A stretch of DNA of 64,000 bases from positions 248,001 to 312,000 of the forward strand of contig VFIW01000038.1 in NCBI GenBank assembly GCA_006386115.1, written 5' to 3'. Source of the DNA: Globisporangium splendens (taxonomy: Eukaryota > Oomycota > Peronosporomycetes > Pythiales > Pythiaceae). Position 1 is the first letter of the stretch. Each line of letters opens with the position of its first letter. Below are positions 11,091 through 22,757 of the stretch, one piece after another. Below the pieces are notes generated by a model, which ran no database searches, was not told where the DNA came from, and saw only the letters and a program-made list of their open reading frames with translations. The position numbers and the translations under genes are program-made.

Positions 11091-11745
11091 CGGGTGCGCC
11101 AGCGGGTACCCGACGACAGCGCCGAACGTCCAGTAGTACGAGCAGTTCTTAAACAAGTTGAAGAGCGGCATGGTCGGGCGACTGAAGCGGTGCACGAAGA
11201 GCGTCTCGAACTCGCGCTTCAAGAAGTGCACGCTCCACGCGACGACGCCGAGCCACGCCGTGTGGTCAAACGGCTTGGACGCCGCGTCCTTCCCGTACAG
11301 GAACGCCGGACGCGTCGCGTAGAAGAGCACAAAGAGCAGCGGGCCCAAGTACTCGGCGATGAACACCGTGCGGTAGCCGATCTGCGGACCCAAGTCCTTG
11401 AATTGGAGCTGGCCATTGTTCTTGACGCCGTACGACGCCAACGTCTTGCTGTCATCCGCCAAGCTCTACATTGCGCAGCAGCAGTGTTGTATCCACACCG
11501 CGTTAGCATATATACGCAATGCATAATGGAAGCAGCATTATGCATCTCAAAAAAAAGAAAAAGAAACGCACCACGAGCGCGCCGTTGGCGTCCTGGAGCT
11601 TGAAGTTTTGGCGGTGGCGCGAGATCTTGGTCTTCTTCTCGAAGGCCACCTTGAACTCGGCGACGGTGGACTTGTCGCCCACCTCAATGGCGCCAAAGTC
11701 GCGCACCTTCTTGCCGGGCTTGACCACGTTCACGCTCAGCGCCAT
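10722..11745 (-). CDS. TECR: Very-long-chain trans-2-enoyl-CoA reductase
   Basis: Two exons: 11745-11572 and 11465-10722, intron 106 bp; 305 residues, close to human TECR (308). This ER membrane enzyme carries out the last, NADPH-dependent reduction in fatty-acid elongation (yeast Tsc13). The N-terminus is a ubiquitin-like fold (MALSVNVVKPGKKV to QLQFKDLGPQIGYRTVF), followed by several hydrophobic segments and the steroid 5-alpha-reductase-type C-terminal domain with the characteristic SCPNYTFEVLGW, LFTLVGFLQMTDWALKKH and a C-terminal YKKLRRKAIVPF. The start ATG at 11745 is preceded by an Inr-like sequence at 11789-11804. Its 3' half is duplicated in inverted orientation at 16610. Confidence 0.93.
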
Positions 11746-12241
11746 GCTTCGGTCTTCTCTTCTCGTCTTCTTGGTGATGACGTTCGTAGATTTCGAAAAT
11801 GACATAGGCGAGCAGATAGATACCTCCTAAACGTGAGGTGACGAGCAGATTACGGCGCGCATGCGCACCATAAGGATCTCCTTTTGCATACTGGTTGTTT
11901 GATTCGTGCAACATAATAAATCACTGACTGTGTTATGTGCGAGCTCGACCTTTGAATGCGCATATTGTTGATGCAAGCAATTTGCGCAACGTAAGCTGTG
12001 GAAGTGTTGAGGTCATCGCATCAGATCTGAGACGAATGCTACCAACATGCTTTCTACCAATCATATCGTTTTCATCTGTTTCAGCCAATGAGAGGCGTGG
12101 ATCAGAAGTCGTATGGAGTTGGTTGGTTCTGGCGAAGCGCGTTATAATGGCGAAACGTTGTGGTGGTGGCTATTTGCTCGTCGCGACATCCCCTGCGCCA
12201 GCATCCGCAACAGCTCAACAGCAGCAGCTCAACACATAACG
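11746..12241. other. Divergent intergenic region, reductase / L1-domain gene
   Basis: About 500 bp with no supported gene; it holds the reductase promoter. I could not identify a clear Inr/FPR for the L1-domain gene. Confidence 0.5.
11789..11804 (-). promoter_or_regulatory. Inr/FPR-like core promoter of the enoyl-CoA reductase
   Basis: The minus strand reads GTCATTTTCGAAATC, about 45 bp before the ATG at 11745, fitting the oomycete core promoter. Confidence 0.55.
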
Positions 12242-13501
12242 ATGGACGTGAAGAAAGGGCTCCGCAACCCGCTCGAGGAGGCGCAGGTGCGCAAAGCCGT
12301 GATCGCGCTGCAGGCGTTCGCGGACAAGCAGAAGGCGGCGCTGTCCAAGAAACCGCTCGTCGACTCGGTCGAGTACGTCTCGGCCATCATCACGCGCAAG
12401 CTCATCCCGGCCAAGGGCTCGCACAAGCCCATCCAAATGTACGTTAGTCTGTCTTCTGAGCTGCCTCGCAAATATGCTTGTATGCTTACGTGACGATTTG
12501 TGTTGATATTTATATGATGCAGCGCGATTCCTCACTCGCTTCGCGGCGGCGACAATGACGCCGAGATGTGTCTGATCGTGAAGAACGGCGACAAGGACCG
12601 CATCAAAGCCGCGCTGGCCACTGACCCTGTGGCGGGTCTCGCCAAGGTCATGGACATCAAGAAGCTCAAGAAGAACTTTTCGCGCTTCGAGGACCGCCGC
12701 ACGCTTGCGGGCGCGTACGATCTGTTCCTGGCCGACGACCGCATCGTGCCGTACTTGCCGGAAGCGCTGGGCTCCAAGTTCTTCATCAAGAAGAAGCAGC
12801 CAGTGGCCGTGCGCGTCTCGCGCAAGGATGTGTCGAACGGCATCCGCGCGATCTACCAGCGCACGCAGATGGTCGTGAGCACGGGCGTGTGCACGAACGT
12901 CAAGGTGGCGCACCTAGGTATGAGCGTCGACGAGGCAGTCGAGAACATCCTGGTGGCCATGAACAACTGCGCCGCGCACATTCCAAAGGGTTGGAACGGC
13001 GTCCAATCGATCAGTATCAAGACGAGCGACTCTGTGGCGCTGCCGATCTACAACGCGCTCTCGACGTTGGCGAAGTTGCCACCTATGTCCAAGCCTCAGG
13101 CGCTGCAGAAGCGCAAGCTGGAGGAATTGGAGTCTTCTGGGGTCGTGAAGGAAAACGCCAAGGCAGCGAAGAAAGCGAAGAAGGAGGAAGCAGTCCCAGC
13201 GAAGAAAGAGGAAGCTGCCAAGAAGAAAGCGAAGAAGGAGGCGCCAGTGAAGAAGGAGGAAGCCAAGAAGGAGACCACGCCGACCAAGGACGCCGTATCA
13301 AAGAAGGAGCAGAAGAAGAAGGACAAGACTTCGACATCCGTGAAGGCGGAGACCGCGACCACCTCAGAGAACAGCAGCAACGCCTCGAAGAAGCGGAAAA
13401 CCGAGGTGCCGACCCCCGAGCCAGCGGCCAAGAAGAAGAACGCGGGCGCCAAGTCCACACCACCACAGAAGAAGAACACGAAGCCTTCGAAGAAGAAGTA
13501 G
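12242..13501 (+). CDS. Ribosomal L1-domain nucleolar protein (RSL1D1/Utp30/Cic1-like)
   Basis: Exons 12242-12438 and 12523-13501, intron 84 bp; 391 residues. Residues about 20-260 form a ribosomal-L1 domain: the exon junction restores IAIPHSL, followed by CLIVKNGD and a C-terminal VAHLGMSVDEAVENILVAM, as in the RSL1D1/Cic1/Utp30 family of pre-rRNA processing factors. The last 130 residues are very Lys/Ala/Glu-rich (repeated KKEEA, AKKAKKE), typical of nucleolar proteins. The start is the ATG giving MDVKKGLRNPL; in-frame codons farther 5' lack conservation. A role in ribosome assembly is inferred from the family. Confidence 0.85.
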
Positions 13502-13710
13502 ACAGCAGCGAGTGAAAAAAGCACTTTTTGGTTGTTCTCTACCTTTTTAGTAACCCACCCTACACAAATCTAGATTTCTTTTCACACATGTACGCAATGT
13601 TCTCTTAAAGCCGCCTTTCCCAAAGCATAACCGCTGTGCTTGTGTCTGTCCAAGATCGCTTTCTTTCTTCCTACAGCGCTTCATTTCTCGTTTATCTCAA
13701 GAGGAAGTAA

Positions 13711-16483
13711 CTCGTCAGGATCCGCCAAAAGTTCACGCAGAACACGTCGCTCAACTCGTACGACAAGAAGAAGTACGCGTGGAAGCTCATCTACATCTAC
13801 ATGCTCGGCTACGACATCGACTTCGGTCACATGCAGGTCATCAACCTCGTCTCGGGCACCAAGTACTCGGAGAAGTGTCTCGGCTACCTCGGCTGCTCGA
13901 TCCTGCTCAAGAGCTCGGACGAGCTCATGACGCTCGCGGTTAACTCGATCGGGAACGACCTCGGGCGGGAGCGAGTTCTCCGAGGCACTGTCTCCTGGTG
14001 CCGTGCACCTGCTCATGAGCTCGTCCAACATCGCACACGTGCGCAAGAAAGCCGCACTGTGCGTGCGCCGCATGCTGCCACCCAACCCGGATTTGATCCC
14101 TCTGGAAGACCTGGAGCCTAGGCTGCACTCGCTCATGTCGGAGACCCACCTAGGCGTCGTGACGTCGGCCGCGAGTCTGCTGCAGGCAGCGCTGCAGCTG
14201 CATCCGACGCAGTTCCGGAGCCTCATCGACGTCGTGGTCTCCAAGCTCGCGGCGCTCGTCGTGCACAAGGCATGTCCTCGTGACTACATGTACTACAACA
14301 CGCCGTGTCCGTGGCTCCAGGTCAAGTTGCTGCGGCTGCTGCAGCAGTACGGACCTCTTGAAGACCAGGGTCTACGCGAGAAGCTCGACGACACGCTGCG
14401 CCGCGTTTTGTCTCGACCGACGCCCGGCAAGGGTGCCAAGAACAACGCCGCGTACGCCGTGCTCATCGAGACCGTGAACTTGGTCATCGCGCAGGGCAAG
14501 AAGAGCGACCCAAAGCTCAAGGAACTCGCGGTGCAGCTGCTCGCGCGGTTCATCTCGGTGAGCGAGCCCAATATCCGATACATCGGTCTCGACTCGATGT
14601 ACCGCCTCGTGCGGCTCGAGGGCGACGCCGAGACCGTCAAGCAGCACAAGGACACGGTGCTCTTCTCGCTCAAGGATGCCGACAACTCGGTGCGCCGCCG
14701 CGCGCTCGACCTGCTCTTCTCGATGTGCGACAGCGAGAACGCGCTCGAGATCGTGGGCGAGCTCGCCAACTACCTGGCGATCGCCGAGGGCGTGATCCGC
14801 GAGGAGATCGTGCTCAAGGCTGCGATCCTGGCCGAAAAGTACGCCAAGAACCTGCGCTGGTACGTGGACACGGTGCTGCAACTGATCACGATCGCGGGCT
14901 CCGAGGTGCCGGACGACGTGTGGCACCGCGTGGTGCAGATCGTGACCAACAAGGAGGAGCTTCAGAAGTACGCAGCCGAGGTCATGTTCCGCGCGCTCGA
15001 GCCAAAGCACGTGGACGAGACGACGGCCAAGTTTGGCGCGTACGTGCTCGGCGAGTTCGGGTACCTCATCTGCGACGAGTCCGAGATGACGAACGACAAG
15101 CAGTTCGACGTGCTGCACAAGCACTATCTGGTCGCGAGCATCCCGACCAAATGCCTGATCCTGACGGCGTTTGTCAAGATGGAGAACCTGTACGACGAGA
15201 TCTGACCGCGCGTGATGGAGCTCTTCAAGAAGTGCATGAGCAACATGAACGTGGAGATCCAGCAGCGTGCGTGCGAGTACCTGGCGCTGCACCACGTGAG
15301 CGACGAGCTCATGAAGCGCGTGCTCGAGCCCATGCCGATCTTCCCGGAGAACCGCGAGTCGGCGCTCATCGTGCGGCTGCGCAACCAGCAGAAGGCGACA
15401 GCTGGCGAGGAAGGCGAGCCCGTGGAGGATCCTGCTGACAGTGGCGGTGCGAAGAACGAGGACAGCCGGCAACTGAGCGACAGCTGCAGTGATTTGCTGT
15501 CGTTGGACGATTCACCACCCAAGAAGAGCGGCTTTAGCGACTTTGGGAGCTCGGCCGATGCGATCCGAGGAGCCAACCCGGTCTCGGAGCTCGTCGATGT
15601 GTTTGGCTCATTGTCGACACCGCCACCAGCGCCTGTGGGCGGCGTGATCGGCATGGACGCGTCGCTGGTGCCCAAGCTCGCCGAGTGGAGCCGCAACCTG
15701 ATGCTGAACCCGCAGGGTGTGCTATTCGAGAACGACGTGCTGCAGATCGGCGCCAAGCACGAGTACCGCGGTTCGCAGGGCCGCATCCAGTTCTTCTTCG
15801 GCAACAAGACGAACGACGCGATCGGCAACTTCCAGGTCCAGATCGCGGTTGCCAACGACGCGAGCTTCCGTATGCAGTGCGAGGACGTGCCGACGAGCAT
15901 CGGGTCCAAGCAGCAGGTCAAGCAGCAGGTGATGATCGAGTGCATGGCGCCGTTCGTGGCGCCGCCCACGGTGCACGTGCGCTTTTCGATGCGAGGCGGC
16001 AACTACGCGTACCCGCTGAGTCTGCCGTGTCCCGTGACGAGCTTCATGGAGCCCGTGAAGCTGAGCGCCGAGGACTTTATGAAGTGCTGGAGCGCGCTTG
16101 AGGACCACGACCGCGAGGCGCAGGACGTCGTCACGAGCGCCGCCAAGATGGACCCGGCGCAGACGCGCAAGTGGTGCACCGAGCAGCTCAAGTTCGCACT
16201 GGCTGAAGTACGTTATATGAGACTGACCCTGGACTCGAACCCATTGATTGACGAAGTTGCTTTGTGTATTGTACAGGGGGTGGACACCAGTGAGGCGACG
16301 CTGTCGCTCGCGTGCACGTTTCGCACGGACACGAGCGGACCGAACGGCGACAAGGTGTCTGTGGGTTGCCTCGTACGCATCGAGACCAACGCCATGACGA
16401 ACGCGTACCGGATCACGGTGCGCGCCGTGCACAAGGACGTGAGCGAGGCCACCAAGAACTGCCTCAAGACCGTGCTCGCGTGA
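13711..16483 (+). pseudogene. AP-2 complex subunit alpha (alpha-adaptin), disrupted
   Basis: The translation is clearly alpha-adaptin: trunk motifs YDKKKYAWKLIYIYMLGYD, VRKKAALCVRRML, SIPTKCLILTAF, and from about 15660 the alpha-appendage (ear) with QIGAKHEYRG and the C-terminal CLKTVLA. AP-2 alpha links clathrin to endocytic cargo at the plasma membrane. Three lesions are visible. The 5' end is missing: homology begins at 13711 just after an in-frame TAA (13708-13710). Near 13960 the frame changes and roughly 20-25 conserved residues are absent between NSIGNDL and GGSEFSEAL. At 15203-15205 an in-frame TGA stands where the family has Arg (YDEI-stop-PRVMELFKK). A 69-bp intron (16208-16276) near the 3' end looks intact. 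An intact copy elsewhere is likely; assembly error is possible but would need several independent faults. Confidence 0.85.
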
Positions 16484-16579
16484 GCATTCTAGTGCACTCT
16501 GTCGAGCGTCTATATGCTGTAGTTGGGGACCTTGACACCCGAACACGAACTTGGATATATAAACAAAAAGCAACCACAC

Positions 16580-16978
16580 ATGAGTCTTGTTTCTCTTCTG
16601 AATAACTCAGACCACAAGGGTCCAACGTCGGAGTTGCAGATCCAAATCGGCTTGGCGCTGTTCGCGGTCTCGGAGTTCCTCAACTTCTTGGTGCACGTGC
16701 AGCTGCGCAACTTGCGTCCAGCGGAGGGCTCGAAGGTGCGTCCTGTGCCCAAGGGACCGCTCTTCGCGCTCGTGTCGTGCCCAAACTACACGTTCGAGGT
16801 GCTCGGCTGGGTCGGCTTTTCGCTGTTCACGCAGATCTTCTTTAGCTACCTGTTCACGCTCGTGGGCTTCCTGCAGATGACCGACTGGGCGCTCAAGAAG
16901 CACCGCGGATACATCAAGAGCGACGGCGACGCGTACAAGAAGCTGCGCCGCAAAGCCATTGTGCCATTCGTGATCTAA
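16580..16978 (+). pseudogene. Truncated inverted copy of the enoyl-CoA reductase gene
   Basis: From 16610 it encodes the C-terminal 122 residues of the reductase (HKGPTSELQIQ to IVPFVI) almost identically to the gene at 10722-11745, but exon 1 and the first half of exon 2 are absent. An in-frame ATG at 16580 adds ten unrelated residues, so a 132-residue product is conceivable. The ubiquitin-like N-terminus and first membrane segments are lacking, so catalytic activity is unlikely. It lies directly after the broken AP-2 alpha gene. Confidence 0.85.
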
Positions 16979-17135
16979 GCGCGTTGGTGTGTCGTGGGGA
17001 TCGCTGCTCCTTCTTTTGGCTTTTGGTGGCTCGGTTTCTCTCCCTTAAGGTTAGCGCAAGAGTGGTGAGAGTTTAGTGGGGCAGCAATCGAAGGTCATGC
17101 GTTGCTGACAACAGTTTGTGTGGTATGTGAATGCA
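16610..17135 (+). repeat. Inverted-repeat arm 2 (reductase 3' half and 3' flank)
   Basis: Mirror copy of 10565-11090. The junction with unique DNA at 16610 falls inside the reductase coding sequence; the outer end fades at about 17135. Confidence 0.9.
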
Positions 17136-19368
17136 TGTGTTTCCCCTCATTTCTGTGTACCTAAGTGCTTTTGATGCTGGAGTATGTTTTGGCATTGTGG
17201 CTTTGTTTTGCTGCCGAGTTTGAAGCATGCGACTTTATTCACGCAGCGAGCTGTGCGTGCACGCGCTCTAAGATGCACCAGGTGAAACAAGTTGATCAAA
17301 CATTCACGAAAAGCCACGTAGTACCCTCGAAAAGATACGCCGGTGTCAATTCCATCAGGAGAGGTACAACAAATGCAAATGCTTCCGTTCTCGCGCTTGA
17401 GGCGTAAATAGTTGCTTGTGAATGGGAACTCGACTGCCGAGTCTGGACAACCACCCTGCTGCTTCCTGGGCTTCAGTGAGTGACAACAGCCAGTAAATGG
17501 CGCTTTACTTTTTGGAAGGAGAGAAAACAGGAGTAAAAATAGTGTCATGAGCACGTCTCGCATGAAGTGGCTGCAGAACAAAAAGACTCGCCAACACACG
17601 TTGCAACTATCGACTCTGTAGATCACGATGGAGCTTTCTACTTCAGCTCCGAGTCACTTTGAAGATATTAACAACAGGATCCTATTTTTAGCTGCGTCCG
17701 TGACTCGGATCTCTCGTTCGCGTGCATCTCGAGGGTTTCGGTGGATGCGAGCAAGACGGGAATGTCACAGCAAACAGAGAGAGAGAGAGCGTCACGGCAT
17801 CACGAAGAACTGCGTCAAGATCACGCTCACTTGAGTGCTGATGCAGTCTGAGCACTGCAATTCGTGTCGTCGAAATGAAGAGGAAGTTGGACTCACGCTA
17901 AATAAGCAAAAGGCAAAGGCAGCTCAAGTGAAAAGCAAAGATGTAATGCGAGAGCTTTTACAGAAGAGCGCAAGAGGCACTGTTCACACACCTTGTCAAG
18001 ATGCAACGTTGTGCCACTTTGCTGCATGAAAATAGCAGGATCGTCGATAATCGGGTTTCTAGTGCAAAGCATGCTTTTCAGCATCCGTGAGCCGGATTTT
18101 GCACAAAAGTAGGACCCATCATTTTGAGGTTCATCCACTGTGCAGTCTATCCTCCATTTGCAGACACATTGGTGCCGATCAGAAATGTAAGGGTATTATA
18201 ATTCGTCCAGAACTTCAGTGACTTTGTTTTCCTCAAAAGTCGAACTGCGATCATCTGGTTTAATCGGTTTTCAACGGCTATGGAAAGTTTAGGGTGTTTG
18301 GAGTTGGCGGATCGACGGCACTACTGCCCTCAACGAATGGCACAGCCATCTTCTCACTCCCAAAGATGAGTGCGCGCAGAGTATGAATGCGATGTCGATC
18401 GGAAATCCCACTTTGCGATCACTCTCCCTCGTCATTTCCGGCATCAAACGGAGATAATCGACGTGTGTAATGAGCAGAGAACGCATGCAGTTATAATAAA
18501 AAGTGTAGTACTAGTGCGCTAGAGGGGGTGTCAGCGAGGCGCAGACTCATACGCCGCACTCTTGCAAGTGAAGTCCTAGATGCAGACAGCGCCAGCGTTT
18601 GTGAGAACAGAGGATTTTCAGCAGAACGAACAAACAAGCTGGTGCATCAGCTGAACGCCCTCTTTATATAAAATACTGAAGTCCTGATCGCGATTTAGCC
18701 ATCTCGACCACTGAGTTCATCTGTTTATCAGAATGTACTGATTTAAGCTCCACCCGAACTGCACACGCAAAACCTCTTCATCGTGCATAACCGCGCTGCA
18801 CAAAGTGATTTGACTGACTACTTTTGCAAGTGGGAGCTGGCACGACTCCGCCTTTACCCCTCACCACTGCAGTCTTCCTCCACCACGCTCCGAGCACCTA
18901 TCATATCGATTACTGCCGTCCTAAACTGATCCAAAATGAGAGTCGAGAAGGACTAGAATAGACCATTCATCAACTCTCGCATGCTCTTCAATCAAAGGTG
19001 TTTCCCGTCCGCCCAGTCCGTGTTCTCCTCACCCCCCCATCTGTTTCCCCTGCGAACTGCGTGCCATGCACATGATGAGCTCCTTCCTCGTCTGAACGTG
19101 CATCCCTCTCTGTATAAACGCTGGCAATAAGACGCCAGCACACACGCGTCCAATTGACGATTCCCCACAGCGTGTGACAGGAGCGCGGCCGTCGTCCATT
19201 TCCATTAGAGCAAGCCTGTCTGTCTGTCTGTCTGTCTATCTGTCGTCTTCACTGCATCCCTTATTGCCGTCTATATTCGCCGCATTCTCGGCGTGAACAG
19301 GGGCGGACTGACTCGTAACATCCGCGTCACCTATTATTATTATCACACCTGCGCTTGAGGAGGTACAT
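16979..19368. other. Long intergenic region with microsatellites
   Basis: About 2.4 kb. The first 155 bp are the inverted-repeat arm. Short repeats are a GA run near 17777 and a (TGTC)n run near 19213-19241. No reading frame looks like a gene. Confidence 0.55.
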
Positions 19369-21673
19369 ATGCGCGTGATGGCGCGACGACGGCGCGCACT
19401 CGTGCTGCCCGTGCTCATGGTGGCAGTGCTGCTCAGCGGGAATGTACATGCACAAGAGGCTGGTGTGGCGAGTAATACGACGGGGGCGCCGGTGAGTACA
19501 ACGCCAGCACCAGCTCCGACGACAGCGACGCCTGTGCCGACGACAGCGGCGCCAACGGAAACGCCTGTGACAACAGCACCTGCGACGACAGCACCTGCGA
19601 CGACAACACCTGCGACGACAGCACCTGCTTCAGCGGAGACGCCAGCTCCGAGTGCGACGACAGCAGCGCCAGCTCCAAGTCCAGTCCCCACGACGGCTGC
19701 TCCAACGCCAGCTCCGAGTCCAAGTCCAGTCCCCACGACGACAGCTCCATCTCCAGAACCTTCGACGGTGACTCCGAGTCCAGAGCCAACGACTGCGACT
19801 CCGAACCCGCAGCCCACGACGGTGGCTCCGTCCCCAGAGCCTACGACAGTGACGCCGACAGTGACGCCGACACCGACGCCGACGCCAACACCGACGCCAA
19901 CACCGACGCCGACGCCGACGCGACCGACACCGACACCCAACACCGACGCCAACCACGCCGACACCCAACACCGACGCCAACAGAACGACACCGACACCGA
20001 GTCCTCCGCCAGTGACGGAGCCTCAAGCAGCGACGACGGTGACGCCGACCCTGGTGCCCACGACTGCGACACCGACTCCGAGTCCTCCGCCAGTGACACA
20101 GCCACCGACGGGTTCGCCGCCACCACCGACAGATCCATCTGCGGGAGGGTCAACGACACCTGCACCAGCCTCGCCGAGTCCAGTTCCGACGACCGCGTCC
20201 CCTGCGCCGCCCGTGTCTCCGCCGCCGCCGACAAATAAGGTGGAGACGAAACCCCCGACCGCGACGACAGCTCCTCCAGCAGCTACGGCGACCCCAGCGC
20301 CATCCCCGAAATCACCACCACCACCGCCGGCACAGTCCGTGACAACGACAGCTCCTGCAGCCACGACAGCAGCGCCAAAGAGCACGACGGCCAGCCCTAC
20401 AACGCCAGCACCGAGTCCATCGAGTACGCCGACGATGGAGTCTGCCGTGACAACTCCACAGCCGATTCTTGGAGCTGTCACACCGCGAAGCGGTACAAAC
20501 GATGATGATGATGATGATGACAATGCGCAGGTCACAGCCCCAGATCTGAGCAACTTGGACCCGATCGTGGACTCGTCTTCCGGTGAAACCAGCAGCAAGA
20601 ACAAGGCGTCTGGCAGTGGCAGCATGCGCACCGAGTCGGACTCGGGCGGCGGTTCGGCTTCGCTCAATAACACGAGCCTCGCGATGATCATCGTCGGTGT
20701 CGTGGCCGGCGTCATGGTCTCGCTCTTCTTCGTGCACACGCGCAAGGGCAAGCAGGAGGACGTGCGCAAGCGTGGGAGCTCGCAGCAGCGCGAGCTCGAC
20801 GCGTTCTTCGACAACAACCGCACGAACCTGCCGCTCACGCAGAGTCAACTGCACCCTCGGGGGTACCGCGCCACGAGCAGCAACGGGAGCCAACTGCTGA
20901 ACTCGAGCGAGAGAATGACGCCCGCAGAAGACATTGTCGTGGCCTCGTTCATCTCGAGGTCCATGGATCCAGCGCAGCGGAGTACGCGACAGCAGACGAA
21001 CGGTCGCTTTGACGACAGCGTGCTGCACGGCACGGCCGCATTCCAGCTCACTGGCCAGTTGCCGCCCTCACCAGCTTCGGGTGGCAACGACGACGATGGA
21101 TCTGACCGAGGATCCGAGGAGTCCACTTTCGACATCGGCTTGAGCTTCGTCTCGAACGATTCGTCAGCAATGTACCAGGCTCCGCCGTCGGAGAGCTCCA
21201 GCAGCAGCCTTAGCAGCAATGGGTGGCATGCCGCTGGTGCTGGCGCGCCTAGCAATGCCACGAGTGAGCAGCTGAGCTTCGACGGGTCCGAGTCCGATAT
21301 CGGTGACTTCCGATCCACAGGCGGCGTGCCGTCCATGTTCTCGGACGCCGACGGTCTCGACCTGCGCAGCACGACGAACACGAACCCGCAGCGGCGCTCC
21401 GACTCGGCGTTCAACATGTTTATGAAGCCCTCGTTCGACGAGGTCCGCATCAGCAGCGGCGTGTACTCGAACGACGCGGTGCCGCGGCTCTCAGGCGCCT
21501 CGGACGTCCGGCAGAGCAGCAACACGGACATCGTGAGCTCGTCCTACGACGACGGCGACAGCAGCGGCGACGAGATCCTGGACGAAGCCAACGACTTCAG
21601 CATCGTGGACGCCAACGCCATGAACCCGCTCACCATGTCGCGCGTCTCGGAGCTCAGCGAAGGCTCGATTTAA
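19369..21673 (+). pseudogene. Mucin-like single-pass surface protein, reading frame changed in a minisatellite
   Basis: The first frame (19369-20238) starts MRVMARRRRALVLPVLMVAVL, a signal peptide ending near AQ at residue 29, then Pro/Thr/Ala repeats. From about 19870-20010 the Pro/Thr reading continues in the +2 frame relative to the start and runs open to 21673. That second part has more PT repeats, a poly-Asp run, a transmembrane helix (LAMIIVGVVAGVMVSLFFV, 20677-20740), a basic stop-transfer (HTRKGK) and a Ser/Asp/Glu-rich cytoplasmic tail of about 310 residues. The two halves make one sensible type I membrane protein with a heavily O-glycosylated ectodomain, so they belong together. The frame change lies in CCGACGCCAACA-type repeats, where a one-base assembly slip, a real frameshift or an unrecognised intron are all possible. 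Confidence 0.7.
19860..20012 (+). repeat. Pro/Thr-coding minisatellite containing the frame change
   Basis: Tandem degenerate units of ACGCCGACACCG/ACGCCAACACCG type. Reading in one frame gives (PT)n, in the next (DTDA)n, so the repeat stays open in more than one frame and tolerates slippage. Confidence 0.7.
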
Positions 21674-22261
21674 AGTTAAAGAAAAAGAGTGCCGGGAGAG
21701 GCAGAGACCCACATACACGCGTGACGAGAAAGAAAGAAAGAAAGAAAAACACTTGGTTTTGTTGATGTTGGGCGTTGTGGAAGTATGATAGACTTTCTGT
21801 GTGGATTCGTTTTCATTTTTGCTTTTTTGTTGGTAAAGAGAATGGAGGGAAGCATCCTTATTGATTAATGAGTGGGATCTCAATCGTAATGCGAAAACTG
21901 CTTTACAAAACGCTGTGAATATAGAAAAGCACTTGTTCACGCATGTGCCACGCACCCGCGAGCACAAGAAAGGAAGCTGTTGTATTTAGGCTCGAGTGAA
22001 TATAGCGCGAAAGCTGCTTATCAATCAAGACTTGTTTGCATGCACCTCTTTCAAGCGAGCCACATCCTTGCGTGAGAATGCAATCATAACAACAAAAAGA
22101 ATAAAAGAATAACGACAGGATCGCGCCGCTCAAAAAGCGAATACGTTCTCTCAGCATAATGCGTCTGTATTCTTCGCTTCATCACCCAGGAACACAGCCC
22201 ACTGCTCTGCTTCCCCATCTATCAAATGCGCTGATCTGCTTCTCTCTGTATCTGCTTTTCT
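21674..22261. other. Convergent intergenic region, mucin gene / bL28m
   Basis: About 590 bp between two 3' ends, with a GAAA-type microsatellite near 21727-21745. No gene seen. Confidence 0.5.
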
Positions 22262-22757
22262 TTATTGCGACGTGGTTTCGGTGGCGTTGGTCGCGGCCGC
22301 GGCAGCGTTCGCCAGCGCCTCGACGATGCGGTCGCGCGCCTTGAGGCCCTTCACGCCTAGGTCGCTCTCCTTCTTGAGGCTCAGCAGGTAGTTGTCGAGA
22401 CCGCCGGCCTTGTCCACACACCGCAGCGTATGCGTTGTGACGTTCAGACCGATCTTCTCGTCCAGCGCCTCCGAGTACAGGTGCTTCCACTGGTGGTTCA
22501 CCTTCCACGCGCGGCGCGTCCTAGTCGTATAAACCGCATCACGCATTTAAAAGTAAGTACTTTGTTTCACAGAACATGCGCCATCATTTACATTAGCAAA
22601 CGTACTTGCGCTTGGAGAAGCTGACGTTGTTGCCGAAGGCTTTGTCGCGACCGGCGAAGAGACCACGTTGCGCGCGACCCGACACGTGCTGGTGCTTGGC
22701 GGCGCGCGTGAACGCCTCCAGGAAGTTCATCGTCGACGACGCGTTGAAGACCGACAT
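22262..22757 (-). CDS. Mitochondrial large-subunit ribosomal protein bL28m
   Basis: Two exons: 22757-22606 and 22520-22262, intron 85 bp; 136 residues. The bL28 signature is spread over both exons: HVSGRAQRGLFAGRDKAFGNNVSFSKRK then TRRAWKVNHQWKHLYSEAL and a C-terminal TLRCVDKAGGLDNYLL. The first 20 residues (MSVFNASSTMNFLEAFTRAA) could serve as a mitochondrial presequence. The family is a structural protein of bacterial-type ribosomes; location in the mitochondrion is inferred from the extensions at both ends. Confidence 0.85.

Noticed and set aside
14372..15472. 366-codon open frame on the minus strand
   Set aside because: Shadow of the GC-rich AP-2 alpha coding sequence; His/Leu/Val-rich composition typical of antisense frames.
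19236..20234. 332-codon Val/Gly-rich frame on the minus strand
   Set aside because: Reverse reading of the Pro/Thr repeats (GV repeats); no independent support.
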